A DNA stretch of 64,000 nucleotides, from contig CAADGV010000006.1 in assembly GCA_900696645.1 (NCBI GenBank), positions 73,237-137,236 of the forward strand. Direction: 5' to 3'. Below are positions 26,053 to 33,328 of this stretch, piece after piece. This DNA is from an uncultured Chlorobiota bacterium. GTDB lineage: Bacteria > Bacteroidota > Ignavibacteria > UBA10030 > UBA6906. The notes under the pieces were generated by a model that searched no databases, was not told the DNA's origin, and saw only the letters and a program-made list of their open reading frames with translations. Made by a program: the position numbers and the translations under genes. Numbering within the stretch: the stretch's first letter is position 1; each line of letters starts with the position of its first letter.

Positions 26053-26112
26053 AACGCCTCCGCGAAAAAAGTTCTTGACACAACGCTTGTAATTCCGTAT
26101 TATTGCTGCAGC

Positions 26113-26141
26113 AAGATACGACATAATTGTCGTCTTGTCAA
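26113..26141 (-). promoter_or_regulatory. promoter with palindromic operator for the DUF72 gene
   Basis: On the minus strand, -35 TTGACA (26136-26141), 17-nt spacer, -10 TATCTT (26113-26118). The spacer is filled by an inverted repeat, ACGACA-N4-TGTCGT at 26118-26133. A protein bound there would block RNA polymerase. The divergent XRE/S24 regulator is the obvious candidate (inference). Confidence 0.65.
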
Positions 26142-26220
26142 GATGTACAGCGACAAAAATGTTTAGACAGTCGGTTTCGTCTGTATAGTCTGTAAGTCAG
26201 CACTGGGCACAGTTCCTTTT

Positions 26221-26274
26221 TTCACACAAATGTGAACTTCGTATCTTGGTGTCTTTGTGGTTTTCTTTTAATAT
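26221..26274 (+). promoter_or_regulatory. promoter and palindrome upstream of the S24 repressor gene
   Basis: The inverted repeat TTCACA-CAAA-TGTGAA (26221-26236) lies ten bases before -35 TTGGTG (26246-26251). A 17-nt spacer leads to -10 TAATAT (26269-26274). The palindrome differs in sequence from the one in the DUF72 promoter. Confidence 0.5.
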
Positions 26275-26290
26275 TTAGATGAGGTTTCGT

Positions 26291-26941
26291 ATGAAATCCA
26301 CCATCGGCGATCGCATACGCGAGGCGAGGGAAAACAAAGAACTCGACCAAGCGACCCTCGCACACAAAGCCAACATCGTTACCCGCACGCTGCAACGTTG
26401 GGAGAAAGGCGAGCAAATCCCCGACGGCATTTCAATTACCAAAATCGCCAAAGCCACCGGCGTACATCCCCACTGGCTGCTGACGGGCGAAGGAGAAATG
26501 TACGATGCACCGGTCCGGCCATCGAACGTGTTTCAACTTCCCAACACATTCCGCCGAAACGCAAAACTGGTTGAGTTGCCAATCATGTCCGCCGTACCTG
26601 CCGGCAAGCTTGCCACTAATTTTCACCCCGACTACGTTGACGACTATATTGCTGTTGACGACGTACGCGACCCGCAGGCGTTTGCGCTCAAAGTCAAAGG
26701 CAACAGTATGGCGCCCCGTATCGAGGACGGCGATACTGTTGTCGTCAGTCCTGCACAGGAACCGCACAACGGCGACGTTTGCGTCGTACGAGTCAACGGC
26801 GAAGACACGCTCAAGAAAGTAAAGTTCGAAGGAAACTACATCCACCTCATTCCCCTCAATCCAGACTTCGAGCCGGTGACAGTGAGGAAGAAGGACGTGA
26901 ACTTCTGCTGGAAGGTGGTGAAGATGGTGAAGGAGTTGTAG
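26291..26941 (+). CDS. XRE-family / S24 peptidase-type transcriptional regulator
   Basis: Predicted 216 residues. I use ATG 26291 (GAGG six bases upstream) because ATG 26279 lies only four bases after the -10. Residues 3-62 form a lambda-repressor-type helix-turn-helix (IGDRIREARENKELDQATLAHKA read in two parts). Residues about 90-210 are a LexA-like S24 domain with catalytic Ser139 ('GNSMAPRIEDGD'), a Lys at 175-176 ('EDTLKKV') and a candidate Ala-Gly cleavage site at 104-105 ('VPAGK'). Such CI-like regulators are inactivated by RecA-stimulated self-cleavage during DNA damage. No phage structural genes surround it, so I read it as a stand-alone stress regulator of the divergent DUF72 gene, possibly also of the island downstream. 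Confidence 0.85.
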   Translation: MKSTIGDRIREARENKELDQATLAHKANIVTRTLQRWEKGEQIPDGISITKIAKATGVHPHWLLTGEGEMYDAPVRPSNVFQLPNTFRRNAKLVELPIMSAVPAGKLATNFHPDYVDDYIAVDDVRDPQAFALKVKGNSMAPRIEDGDTVVVSPAQEPHNGDVCVVRVNGEDTLKKVKFEGNYIHLIPLNPDFEPVTVRKKDVNFCWKVVKMVKEL

Positions 26942-26952
26942 GGGGAGATTAC

Positions 26953-26990
26953 GGATTGTCCGAAGGACTCCTTTGGGAGGGGATTACGGA
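26953..26990 (+). repeat. left copy of the 38-bp inverted repeat bounding the island
   Basis: This 38-base sequence is repeated in inverse orientation at 32057-32094 with one mismatch. Internally it holds two small palindromes, GTCC-GAA-GGAC and CTCC-TTTG-GGAG. It begins 11 bases after the repressor stop. Confidence 0.85.
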
Positions 26991-27019
26991 CTTCAGCCCC
27001 TTAACACATGGGAGATTGT

Positions 27020-27430
27020 ATGAAAGCTACAGCAACTTTCTCAGTCAAGAAATGGGATGAGAACACGTACGCGCAAATCTCGCCTACCGTAAAAATGACG
27101 AAAGCTTCCGTCGAGTATGCGCTTACAGGCGAGCTGGAGGGCGCCGCATTCGAGGAATGCCTGATGTTTTACAGTCACTTAGATGAAAAAGACCAGCACA
27201 ACTCCACCGCCGCGTACATCGGGTTGATGCGGTTTGAAGGAAAACTCAACGGCCGCACCGGCAGTTTCGTGATGAAGGACGACGGCAAGTTTGAAGCCGG
27301 CAGCGCTGATTCGTTGCTGACGATTCTCAAAGGATCGGGAACGAGCGATCTCAAAAGTATCACCGGGACGGGGATGTACCGTGCGAACAAGGAGGGGGTG
27401 AGATTGGAGTTGGAGTATGAGGTGGGATAG
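27020..27430 (+). CDS. DUF3224 domain protein
   Basis: A 136-residue protein with the DUF3224 pattern: 'KATATFSVKKWDENTY', 'KMTKASVEYALTGELEG', 'YIGLMRFEGKLNGRTGSFV' and the closing 'LELEYEV' strand. These are small lipocalin/allene-oxide-cyclase-like beta-barrels without an established role. ATG 27020 was chosen over 27008 because GGGAG precedes it by about six bases. It is the first gene inside the left inverted repeat and may be a passenger unrelated to the restriction genes, which have their own promoter. Confidence 0.85.
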   Translation: MKATATFSVKKWDENTYAQISPTVKMTKASVEYALTGELEGAAFEECLMFYSHLDEKDQHNSTAAYIGLMRFEGKLNGRTGSFVMKDDGKFEAGSADSLLTILKGSGTSDLKSITGTGMYRANKEGVRLELEYEVG

Positions 27431-27458
27431 CGATGTCAGTTGGTCAGGCCATCTCCTT

Positions 27459-27486
27459 TTGAATTCTCATAAAGTCTTACTATACT
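27459..27486 (+). promoter_or_regulatory. promoter for the restriction-modification genes
   Basis: -35 TTGAAT (27459-27464), 16-nt spacer, -10 TATACT (27481-27486), about 30 bases before the methyltransferase start. Confidence 0.5.
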
Positions 27487-27518
27487 ATCGAACACAATCT
27501 TAACAGCTGGAATACAAT

Positions 27519-28925
27519 TTGAACCTCTCACAAGCCACACTGGCCCCACGCAAGACAAGTGAACTGGATAGTTTTGCTGAAATGCCTTTGGACTCTCTGC
27601 TCCACAGTGACCTGGATTTCCATGGTGTCGAGAGCAATCACGGTGCTCACAATTTCCATTCGTTCCCTGCAAAGTTTCCCCCTCAACTTCCTTCAAAGTT
27701 CATAGCCTCACTTACAAAGTGCGGAGACATCGTTCTGGATCCGATGATGGGCTCAGGAACGACGCTTGTTGAGGTACAAGCGTTGGGTAGGACGGGGGTT
27801 GGTTTCGATATTGATCCACTGGCCGTGAGGCTTGCAAAGGTCAAGACGACTCCCCTCAAGAAGAGTAAGGTGCTTGACACGGGAGCAACAATCGTCGTTG
27901 CTGCTCGCAAAATGTGCGAAAAGGATCGAAAAAGCCTCGAACGCGAACTAAGTTCTAGATGGCCGGACGAGGCGAGAACTTTCATTGACTATTGGTTTAT
28001 CAAGGAGACACAATATGAGTTGCTGTCACTAATTAAGCATATTGAAACGTTGCGCGATGTGAAACTGCGGACTTTCTTTGAGGTGGCTCTTTCCGGAACG
28101 ATAATAACCAAGTCTGGCGGGGTTTCCCTCGCCTTAGATCTTGCTCATACTCGTCCCCACAAAGCAAAGGTAGTTTACGGTTCTGATGGGAATATCATCT
28201 TCGGGAGTGAACTGCTTAAGTCTCCGTCCCCACGACTTCCTCACGTAACGAAGCGCCTTCGATCCGCAATCGACGAGTTTGAGAGACGTTATTCTCGGAA
28301 TCTGGAGAGCTTGCCGGAGACGTTGACCAATCAAATACAACCAATCATTGACTTTGCCGACGCAAAATCACTCCCGCTTCAAGAGGAATCCGTTGATTTG
28401 ATAGTGACCTCTCCGCCTTATGCCTCCAATGCAATTGACTATATGAGAGCGCACAAATTCTCCCTCGTCTGGCTGGGGCACGACTATCACGAACTCAGTG
28501 AAAAGCGAGGTACGTATATTGGTGGTGAATCAACGTCGGGGTTCAGCTTCGAGAGGCTACCTGACTTCACGATGAGTGTCGTGAATGAAGTTGGATCAGT
28601 TGACAGCAAGAAGGGAGTTGTGCTTCATCGGTATTTCTCTGAGATGACCGGAGTACTTCGGGAAATGCATCGAGTGCTTCGTTCCGGACATTCTACAATC
28701 ATAGTTGTCGGAAACTCGATAATGCGCGGGATCGACACCCAAATTAGTAACTGCCTGTCGGACATTGGAGTCTCGATAGGCTTTGTTCAGCCAGTGATAG
28801 GTGAACGTAACATCGACCGCAATCGAAGAATGCTCCCGGCGGGAATGAGAATTGACCAGACTTCGCAAATCCAGCAGCGGATGCACAAGGAATACATTGT
28901 AGGGCTTACCAAACCTCGAGATTAA
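27519..28925 (+). CDS. type II DNA methyltransferase, amino (N4-cytosine or N6-adenine) class
   Basis: A 468-residue enzyme. Near the N-terminus is a motif X-like 'HNFHSFPAKFPP' (44-55), then the AdoMet-binding motif I 'DPMMGSGTT' (74-82) with 'GFDIDPLA', and the catalytic motif IV 'TSPPY' at 297-301. This chemistry methylates an exocyclic amino group; Ser-Pro-Pro-Tyr is typical of N4-cytosine enzymes. The 180 residues between motifs I and IV probably hold target recognition. The start is probably TTG 27519; no strong Shine-Dalgarno is present and ATG 27582 is a later alternative. The restriction gene starts 11 bp after its stop, so it should protect the site that enzyme cuts. Confidence 0.9.
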   Translation: MNLSQATLAPRKTSELDSFAEMPLDSLLHSDLDFHGVESNHGAHNFHSFPAKFPPQLPSKFIASLTKCGDIVLDPMMGSGTTLVEVQALGRTGVGFDIDPLAVRLAKVKTTPLKKSKVLDTGATIVVAARKMCEKDRKSLERELSSRWPDEARTFIDYWFIKETQYELLSLIKHIETLRDVKLRTFFEVALSGTIITKSGGVSLALDLAHTRPHKAKVVYGSDGNIIFGSELLKSPSPRLPHVTKRLRSAIDEFERRYSRNLESLPETLTNQIQPIIDFADAKSLPLQEESVDLIVTSPPYASNAIDYMRAHKFSLVWLGHDYHELSEKRGTYIGGESTSGFSFERLPDFTMSVVNEVGSVDSKKGVVLHRYFSEMTGVLREMHRVLRSGHSTIIVVGNSIMRGIDTQISNCLSDIGVSIGFVQPVIGERNIDRNRRMLPAGMRIDQTSQIQQRMHKEYIVGLTKPRD

Positions 28926-28936
28926 GCTAAACGGTT

Positions 28937-29782
28937 ATGCACACGATTGAAACACTCCGGAAGAAATTCCAACGTCGCGTTTGCAAAGAATCAATATTTC
29001 TAAAATCTGGGCGCACTCCAAGCATCGCAGACACCGGCAGTAAGCTAAGTAGTGAAGTTGCAAAAGCCATTGTGAAAGCAATCGGAAACCCTATCAGTGC
29101 ACGAGACATAGACGGTCAGACAGCAGGGAAGAATTTCGAGACCATAACAATGGAATTCGTCGAATCTTCCATTGCTGCTTTGTCTCATTTGCGCCCCGGG
29201 CATTGGCTGTATTCAGTGCACAATGATATCTCTCAGTTTGTTCAGTACGCGCATCTTGCGGACCTGAAGAGAATTGTCAAACTTAACAAAGAGGCCCTTA
29301 CGGCATTAGGCGATTATGTTGTTAATCCCGATGTGGTTGTCGCGAGAAAGCCTATTTCGGATCAAGAGATCAACCTGCATCACTCCTTGGTACGTTCAGG
29401 AAGTTACCCGAAACTATCGCCATTGAGAGCGGCTAATCAAACCTCGGAAATGCCCAGCCTTCACGCGAGTATCTCATGCAAACTGACATTGCGAAGTGAT
29501 CGCTCACAGAATGCGCGCACCGAAGGATTGAACCTCATAAGAAACCGCAAAGGTCACACCCCGCATATATGCGTCGTTACCGCCGAACCCATGCCCACGA
29601 GACTCGCATCTCTGGCACTTGGTACAGGTGACATAGATTGCGTTTATCATTTTGCGCTTGACGAGCTTGAGGAGGCTGTCAAGAGCTCAAAGAATGAAGC
29701 AGCTATTGATGCGCTTGTGCCGCTCATTGAGGGAAAGAGACTTCGTGATATTGCAGACCTGCCTTTTGATTTGATCGCGTAG
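28937..29782 (+). CDS. NgoMIV-family type II restriction endonuclease (predicted target GCCGGC)
   Basis: The 281-residue protein closely resembles NgoMIV (286 residues), a tetrameric type IIF enzyme cutting GCCGGC. Shared stretches include 'LHASISCK', 'QNARTEGLNLIRNRKG', 'PHICVVTAEPMPTR' and 'LGTGDIDCVYHFAL'. The catalytic layout is present: Glu68 (NFET), Asp132 (NPDVVV), Ser180-Cys181-Lys182 and Glu196. The base-reading segment 'RSDR' (186-189) is kept, so I predict the same target. The family match is from memory of NgoMIV, not a search. It lies 11 bp after the methyltransferase gene. The cognate methylase of NgoMIV itself is a C5-cytosine enzyme, whereas here it is an amino-methylase. Confidence 0.9.
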   Translation: MHTIETLRKKFQRRVCKESIFLKSGRTPSIADTGSKLSSEVAKAIVKAIGNPISARDIDGQTAGKNFETITMEFVESSIAALSHLRPGHWLYSVHNDISQFVQYAHLADLKRIVKLNKEALTALGDYVVNPDVVVARKPISDQEINLHHSLVRSGSYPKLSPLRAANQTSEMPSLHASISCKLTLRSDRSQNARTEGLNLIRNRKGHTPHICVVTAEPMPTRLASLALGTGDIDCVYHFALDELEEAVKSSKNEAAIDALVPLIEGKRLRDIADLPFDLIA

Positions 29783-29933
29783 GTAGAACCCGAACCCACA
29801 AGCATCGCCGGAGCGGATGAATGCCAGTTAGATAAGAGAGGACCCATGACACTTGATCAACTTCTGAAGCCAATCTTCCGCCTGAAGAGTAGAGAGCTTT
29901 CTCCGAGCCAAGCTTGGTCAAGGTATCAAGTTG

Positions 29934-30161
29934 ATGCCCTTGTCTCTTCTTATCACACTTCAAAATGATTTCAGAATCGCGGTTGATGGTGTTTCCGTTT
30001 GGCTGACTTGCCAGCGACGGGGAGAGGAACCCTCCCAACAAATCCAAATTCCTCGACAAGAATTCAATAAAATGGTTCAATGGTACATAAAGCCGCAGAG
30101 GTTGAGAACGGTGAGGCAGATTGCGCGAAGTGTGATGAGGATGTCGAGAGAACTGACATAG
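29934..30161 (+). CDS. small hypothetical protein
   Basis: A 75-residue frame between the endonuclease and tcmP. It starts at ATG 29934 (TTG 29931 is also possible). The segment 'FRIAVDGVSVWLTCQRRGEE' followed by 'IQIPRQEFNKMVQWYIKPQ' looks like a real small beta-rich protein with a basic tail. I know no named family. A second short frame (29846-29968, 40 codons, with AGAGG before its ATG) overlaps its start in another frame and could be a leader peptide or a frameshifted N-terminus. The remaining bases of the 425-bp gap show nothing. Confidence 0.45.
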   Translation: MPLSLLITLQNDFRIAVDGVSVWLTCQRRGEEPSQQIQIPRQEFNKMVQWYIKPQRLRTVRQIARSVMRMSRELT

Positions 30162-30207
30162 AAGAAATCTGAACTTAGATAAAACTGGTCACACTGAAGA
30201 GTCGTTC

Positions 30208-31323
30208 ATGACTTCTGAAAGTATTTGGGAAGCAGCTCCGCACACCATCGCTAAGATTGTAATTCTCGAAAAGTATCTTACAGCTTGGTTTCAGATACTT
30301 GGTAGAACTCGAAAGAAGCAGGATCTTTGGTACATAGATGGATTTGCAGGTCCCGGGAAATATCTCAACTATCCCAAAGGGTCGCCAGTCGCAGCACTCG
30401 CAGCGGCAAGAAGTTCTTTGCTTTCAAGCAAACAAAATTGGATTGCTCAAGACATACGCTGTTCCTTTATTGAATCTGACGAAGGGAGATTCAACAGTCT
30501 TAGCCAAGAGATCAAGGATTTTGAGAACGAAGAAAAATTGAAGTTCAATGCAATAAACGAAACCTTTGTTAACGGTCTTACACAGATTCAAGCCGAAGCA
30601 AATTCTCCATTTAGGCTCAGGTTTCCTATCTTCGCTTTCATTGACCCATGCGGGGCAACTGGAGTGCCTTTTAAGATTGTTTCAAATATCTTGGCTCAGC
30701 CGACAGCTGAGATTTTGCTTAACTTTGATGCAGATGGGATTGCAAGAATCTACGCGGCAAAGGAGAGTGCAAATCATGAATCTATACTCAATGAGATATT
30801 TGGTGACGATAGCTGGAAGCATCGTTTGTCAATTGTGAACTCATTCGGAAAACAATGCAGAGAAGTGCTGGCTCTCTACAAAGAGAAACTTAGACAATTG
30901 AAGGGAATCCGATATGTTTTTGCTTTTGAGATGCGAACAAAGCTTAATAGTTTGAATTACTTCCTCGTATTTGCAAGTCAACATCCTCTCGGTCTAGAGA
31001 AGATGAAAGAAGCTATGAAGGCTGTTGACCAAAGTGGAGAATACTGCTTTTCAGATGCTCGCATTGACCAAGAGCTACTTTTTTCATTTAATGATCCAAG
31101 CATTTATGCCGAGTCACTTCACCACGCCTTCGTCGGAAGGCAAGTTTCGTATGCTGATTGCAATGATTTTGCGCTAAATGAAACACCGTTTCTAAACCCA
31201 AAGTCTATGCTAAAAATCCTGGAAGAGAAAGGCATTGTCACAATCATTTCAAATGACCCCAAGCGGCGAAAAGGGACCTTCAACGAAGAAAAGGTTCTTG
31301 CAATTCATTTCGACAACCAATAG
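30208..31323 (+). CDS. tcmP: three-Cys-motif partner protein TcmP
   Basis: A 371-residue protein of the TcmP family, defined by occurring next to genes for Gp37/Gp68-like proteins with a three-cysteine motif, which is the case here (two-base gap). The N-terminus 'AKIVILEKYLTAWFQIL' and 'WYIDGFAGPGKY' (41-52) are typical. I note that 'DGFAGPGKY', the acidic strand end 'FIESDE' (87-92) and 'FIDPCGATG' (144-152) are laid out like motifs I, II and IV of class I AdoMet methyltransferases, so a methyltransferase-like fold is plausible (inference). No function is established to my knowledge. The base composition is the most A+T-rich in the region, suggesting transfer. Confidence 0.88.
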   Translation: MTSESIWEAAPHTIAKIVILEKYLTAWFQILGRTRKKQDLWYIDGFAGPGKYLNYPKGSPVAALAAARSSLLSSKQNWIAQDIRCSFIESDEGRFNSLSQEIKDFENEEKLKFNAINETFVNGLTQIQAEANSPFRLRFPIFAFIDPCGATGVPFKIVSNILAQPTAEILLNFDADGIARIYAAKESANHESILNEIFGDDSWKHRLSIVNSFGKQCREVLALYKEKLRQLKGIRYVFAFEMRTKLNSLNYFLVFASQHPLGLEKMKEAMKAVDQSGEYCFSDARIDQELLFSFNDPSIYAESLHHAFVGRQVSYADCNDFALNETPFLNPKSMLKILEEKGIVTIISNDPKRRKGTFNEEKVLAIHFDNQ

Positions 31324-31325
31324 CT

Positions 31326-32063
31326 ATGGCTGAATCCTCCATCGAATGGACTGAACTCACTTGGAATCCCACCACGGGCTGCACCAAGATCTCCGCCGGT
31401 TGCAAGTTCTGTTACGCTGAAGTGATGTCCCGCCGGTTGCAAGCTATGGGGATTGAAAAGTACAAAGACGGTTTCAAAGTCAGAATTCATCCCGAAACCC
31501 TCAAGATTCCCAATACCTGGAAATCATCCAAGATCGTTTTCGTCAACTCGATGAGTGATCTGTTTCATGAGCAGATTCCTCTTTCGTTCATTCAGCGTGT
31601 CTTTGCTGTTATGAACGACAACCCCAATCATGTCTTTCAAGTACTGACAAAGCGAGCAGAACGACTGCACGAACTTCACAAAGAACTGAAATGGACGCAC
31701 AACATCTGGATGGGTGTGTCGGTGGAAGATGAACGGGTTGCATATCGGATTGGATTGCTTCGTAAGACTGGGGCGAAGGTGAAATTCTTATCTCTCGAAC
31801 CGCTGATTGGCCCGCTTCCCAACCTAAATCTCAAGAAGATTGATTGGGTCATCGTCGGCGGTGAAAGCGGGCACCGGCCGCGACCAATGAAAGCAGATTG
31901 GGTGTTGGATATTCAGGAACAGTGCAGGCGGGCGGATGTTGCGTTCTTCTTCAAGCAGTGGGGTGGCCGGAACAAGAAGGCTAACGGGAGAATTCTCAAC
32001 GGGCAAACCTTCGACGAAATGCCCGGGCGCTTTGTTCAAACGGGCGCAAGCACCAATCCGTAA
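31326..32063 (+). CDS. DUF5131 (phage Gp37/Gp68-like) three-cysteine protein
   Basis: A 245-residue protein. The start 'SIEWTELTWNPTTGC' and cysteines 19, 26 and 29 (C-x6-C-x2-C, then Tyr) give the family's three-Cys motif, which resembles the cluster-binding loop of radical-SAM enzymes. Later motifs are 'IFVNSMSDLFHE'-like (VFVNSMSDLFHE), 'WMGVSVED', 'LSLEPLIGP' and 'VIVGGESG'. The family is found in phages and bacteria and is usually paired with TcmP, the gene two bases upstream. An iron-sulphur, possibly radical-SAM, enzyme acting on a substrate handled by TcmP is a reasonable inference, not a known fact. It is the last gene before the right inverted repeat, which overlaps its stop. Confidence 0.9.
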   Translation: MAESSIEWTELTWNPTTGCTKISAGCKFCYAEVMSRRLQAMGIEKYKDGFKVRIHPETLKIPNTWKSSKIVFVNSMSDLFHEQIPLSFIQRVFAVMNDNPNHVFQVLTKRAERLHELHKELKWTHNIWMGVSVEDERVAYRIGLLRKTGAKVKFLSLEPLIGPLPNLNLKKIDWVIVGGESGHRPRPMKADWVLDIQEQCRRADVAFFFKQWGGRNKKANGRILNGQTFDEMPGRFVQTGASTNP

Positions 32064-32094
32064 TCCCCTCCCATAGGAGTCCTTCGGACAATCC
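32057..32094 (-). repeat. right copy of the 38-bp inverted repeat bounding the island
   Basis: Inverse copy of 26953-26990 with one mismatch. It overlaps the last codons of the DUF5131 gene and ends ten bases before the DUF72 stop on the other strand. Confidence 0.85.
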
Positions 32095-32103
32095 CCAATC
32101 CTC

Positions 32104-33105
32104 TCACAGCTTCTCCACCGGATACTTATCCAGCATATCAAGTATCCCCTCAATCGTCTTCGGTGAATTTCCCTCCGCCCTGTTGTTGATATAGGCATAG
32201 AGTGAGCGTCCTTCGGCAATGCAGCGATGCACCGCCTCAACAATCCCGAGTCGCAACTCGGGATTTTCTTCTTTGATTTCTGTGTAGGGTTGAAAGAGAC
32301 GAACGGCGTCTTCGTACTTTCTGCCAGCCTTGAGCAATGCCCGTGATACGGAGAATTTCGTCGTAAGAACGCCCCCAATCTTCAACTGCTCGATGATCGG
32401 CGGCATGCGGGTCCAGTTGTTCAGCACGTGAGCAACGCTGTGTGCCTCCAGCATTTTCAGATATTCTTCCGTCAAGAACTCCTCGTTGCGTAATTCGATG
32501 GCGTAGTCGAATCCTTTCGGCAGACGACGAAGAAAGTTGTCAATTATCTCTACAAACTTCCCGTACCTGATTCCCGAGTTCGGATGAAACGTCGAGAACT
32601 CGAAAATGATCACGCCTCTTTTTCTCTTCAGATGCTCCAGTGGTTTGAGAAACTGGGACTGAAACAACTCAACATTGAGAAAATCGGGGTTCTCCGTTCC
32701 GGCTTTCGGGCCGAAGCGGGGAATGTCGGGATAGCGTTTGATCGTGATGCGGTCGGTGACTTTGAGCGAGAGTTTGAACTCATCCGACGTTTGATCGTGG
32801 ATGAACTTCATCTTGTCGGGATCGGGGAAGTCGTACAGCGCAAAGTCGGCGCAGACGGTGGGGAAGAGTTCCGAATATTCGGCGAGGGCGTTGTCGTTAA
32901 ACGCCTTCTTCGATTTGTATTCTTTGTTGTAGATTTGCCCGCGCCAGCCGGGATACTTCCACGACGATCCGCCGAAGTAGATGCCTCTGCTCGCCCAGCG
33001 CTTGATGCGGGGTCGGTTCTTTTCGACGTATTCCGGCGTTTTTACTGGCGGTGACGGCTCTTCGCCGAAAAGGGAAAGGGTTGCGTTCTGTTTCTTCTTA
33101 CTCAC
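32104..33105 (-). CDS. DUF72 (YecE-like) TIM-barrel protein, second copy
   Basis: Predicted 333 residues from GTG 33105 (MSKKKQNATLSLFG). A longer frame to GTG 33153 exists, but its start lies inside a large palindrome. Family motifs are 'IYFGGSSWKYPGWRGQIY', 'FKLSLKVTDRITIKR', 'GVIIFEFSTFHPNSG' and 'FDYAIELRNEEFL'. It differs clearly from the DUF72 protein at 25132 in length and sequence and has a polar N-terminal extension ahead of the barrel. DUF72 activity is unknown. The gene lies just outside the right inverted repeat, convergent with the island genes. Confidence 0.83.
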   Translation of the reverse strand: MSKKKQNATLSLFGEEPSPPVKTPEYVEKNRPRIKRWASRGIYFGGSSWKYPGWRGQIYNKEYKSKKAFNDNALAEYSELFPTVCADFALYDFPDPDKMKFIHDQTSDEFKLSLKVTDRITIKRYPDIPRFGPKAGTENPDFLNVELFQSQFLKPLEHLKRKRGVIIFEFSTFHPNSGIRYGKFVEIIDNFLRRLPKGFDYAIELRNEEFLTEEYLKMLEAHSVAHVLNNWTRMPPIIEQLKIGGVLTTKFSVSRALLKAGRKYEDAVRLFQPYTEIKEENPELRLGIVEAVHRCIAEGRSLYAYINNRAEGNSPKTIEGILDMLDKYPVEKL

Positions 33106-33144
33106 TGATGTTACGCAAATTTTTAATTTCGTTTGTTTCCCTAA

Positions 33145-33210
33145 CGACCTCACCCTAAATCCAACATCTCCCCTTCTCGTCTTAGGAGAAGGGGCCGGGG
33201 GATGAGGTCG
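33145..33210. repeat. large interrupted palindrome
   Basis: Outer arms CGACCTCA (33145-33152) and TGAGGTCG (33203-33210) enclose inner arms CCCCTTCTC (33170-33178) and GAGAAGGGG (33186-33194). Repeats of this general CCTCACCC...CCCTTCTC form occur between genes in many bacteria. It may act as a structured 5' region or a terminator. Confidence 0.6.
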
Positions 33211-33273
33211 GTATCAAAAATAGAAGCGCCTTTGGGTTTTGCGCAACATCAATTACTCATTTCGTGTTGAGAC

Positions 33274-33301
33274 GACAAAGCCCGTTACGCGTGCAACGGG
33301 C
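33274..33301 (-). terminator. terminator of the DUF1015-DUF5674 transcript
   Basis: On the minus strand GCCCGTT (33295-33301), loop GCACGCGT, AACGGGC (33280-33286), then TTTGTC. It lies 28 bp behind the stop of the 111-residue gene. Confidence 0.65.
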
Positions 33302-33328
33302 CTCAGAATTCTTTCCGGCAAACTTCCT

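Larger units (their letters stand above)
26953..32094. mobile_element. candidate genomic island bounded by 38-bp inverted repeats
   Basis: The segment lies between near-identical inverted 38-bp repeats and contains only accessory genes: DUF3224, a DNA methyltransferase, an NgoMIV-family endonuclease, a small hypothetical, TcmP and DUF5131. Its genes, TcmP above all, are visibly richer in A+T than the housekeeping run. No transposase or integrase was found inside, so either it moves in trans, or it was inserted by recombination between dispersed copies of an intergenic repeat, or the repeats simply mark its edges. Island status is inference; the repeats are seen directly. Confidence 0.45.

Noticed and set aside
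26279-32063. Prophage, suggested by the CI-like repressor and the Gp37/Gp68-like protein
   Set aside because: No integrase, terminase, capsid, tail or lysis genes are present; the content is restriction and accessory genes.
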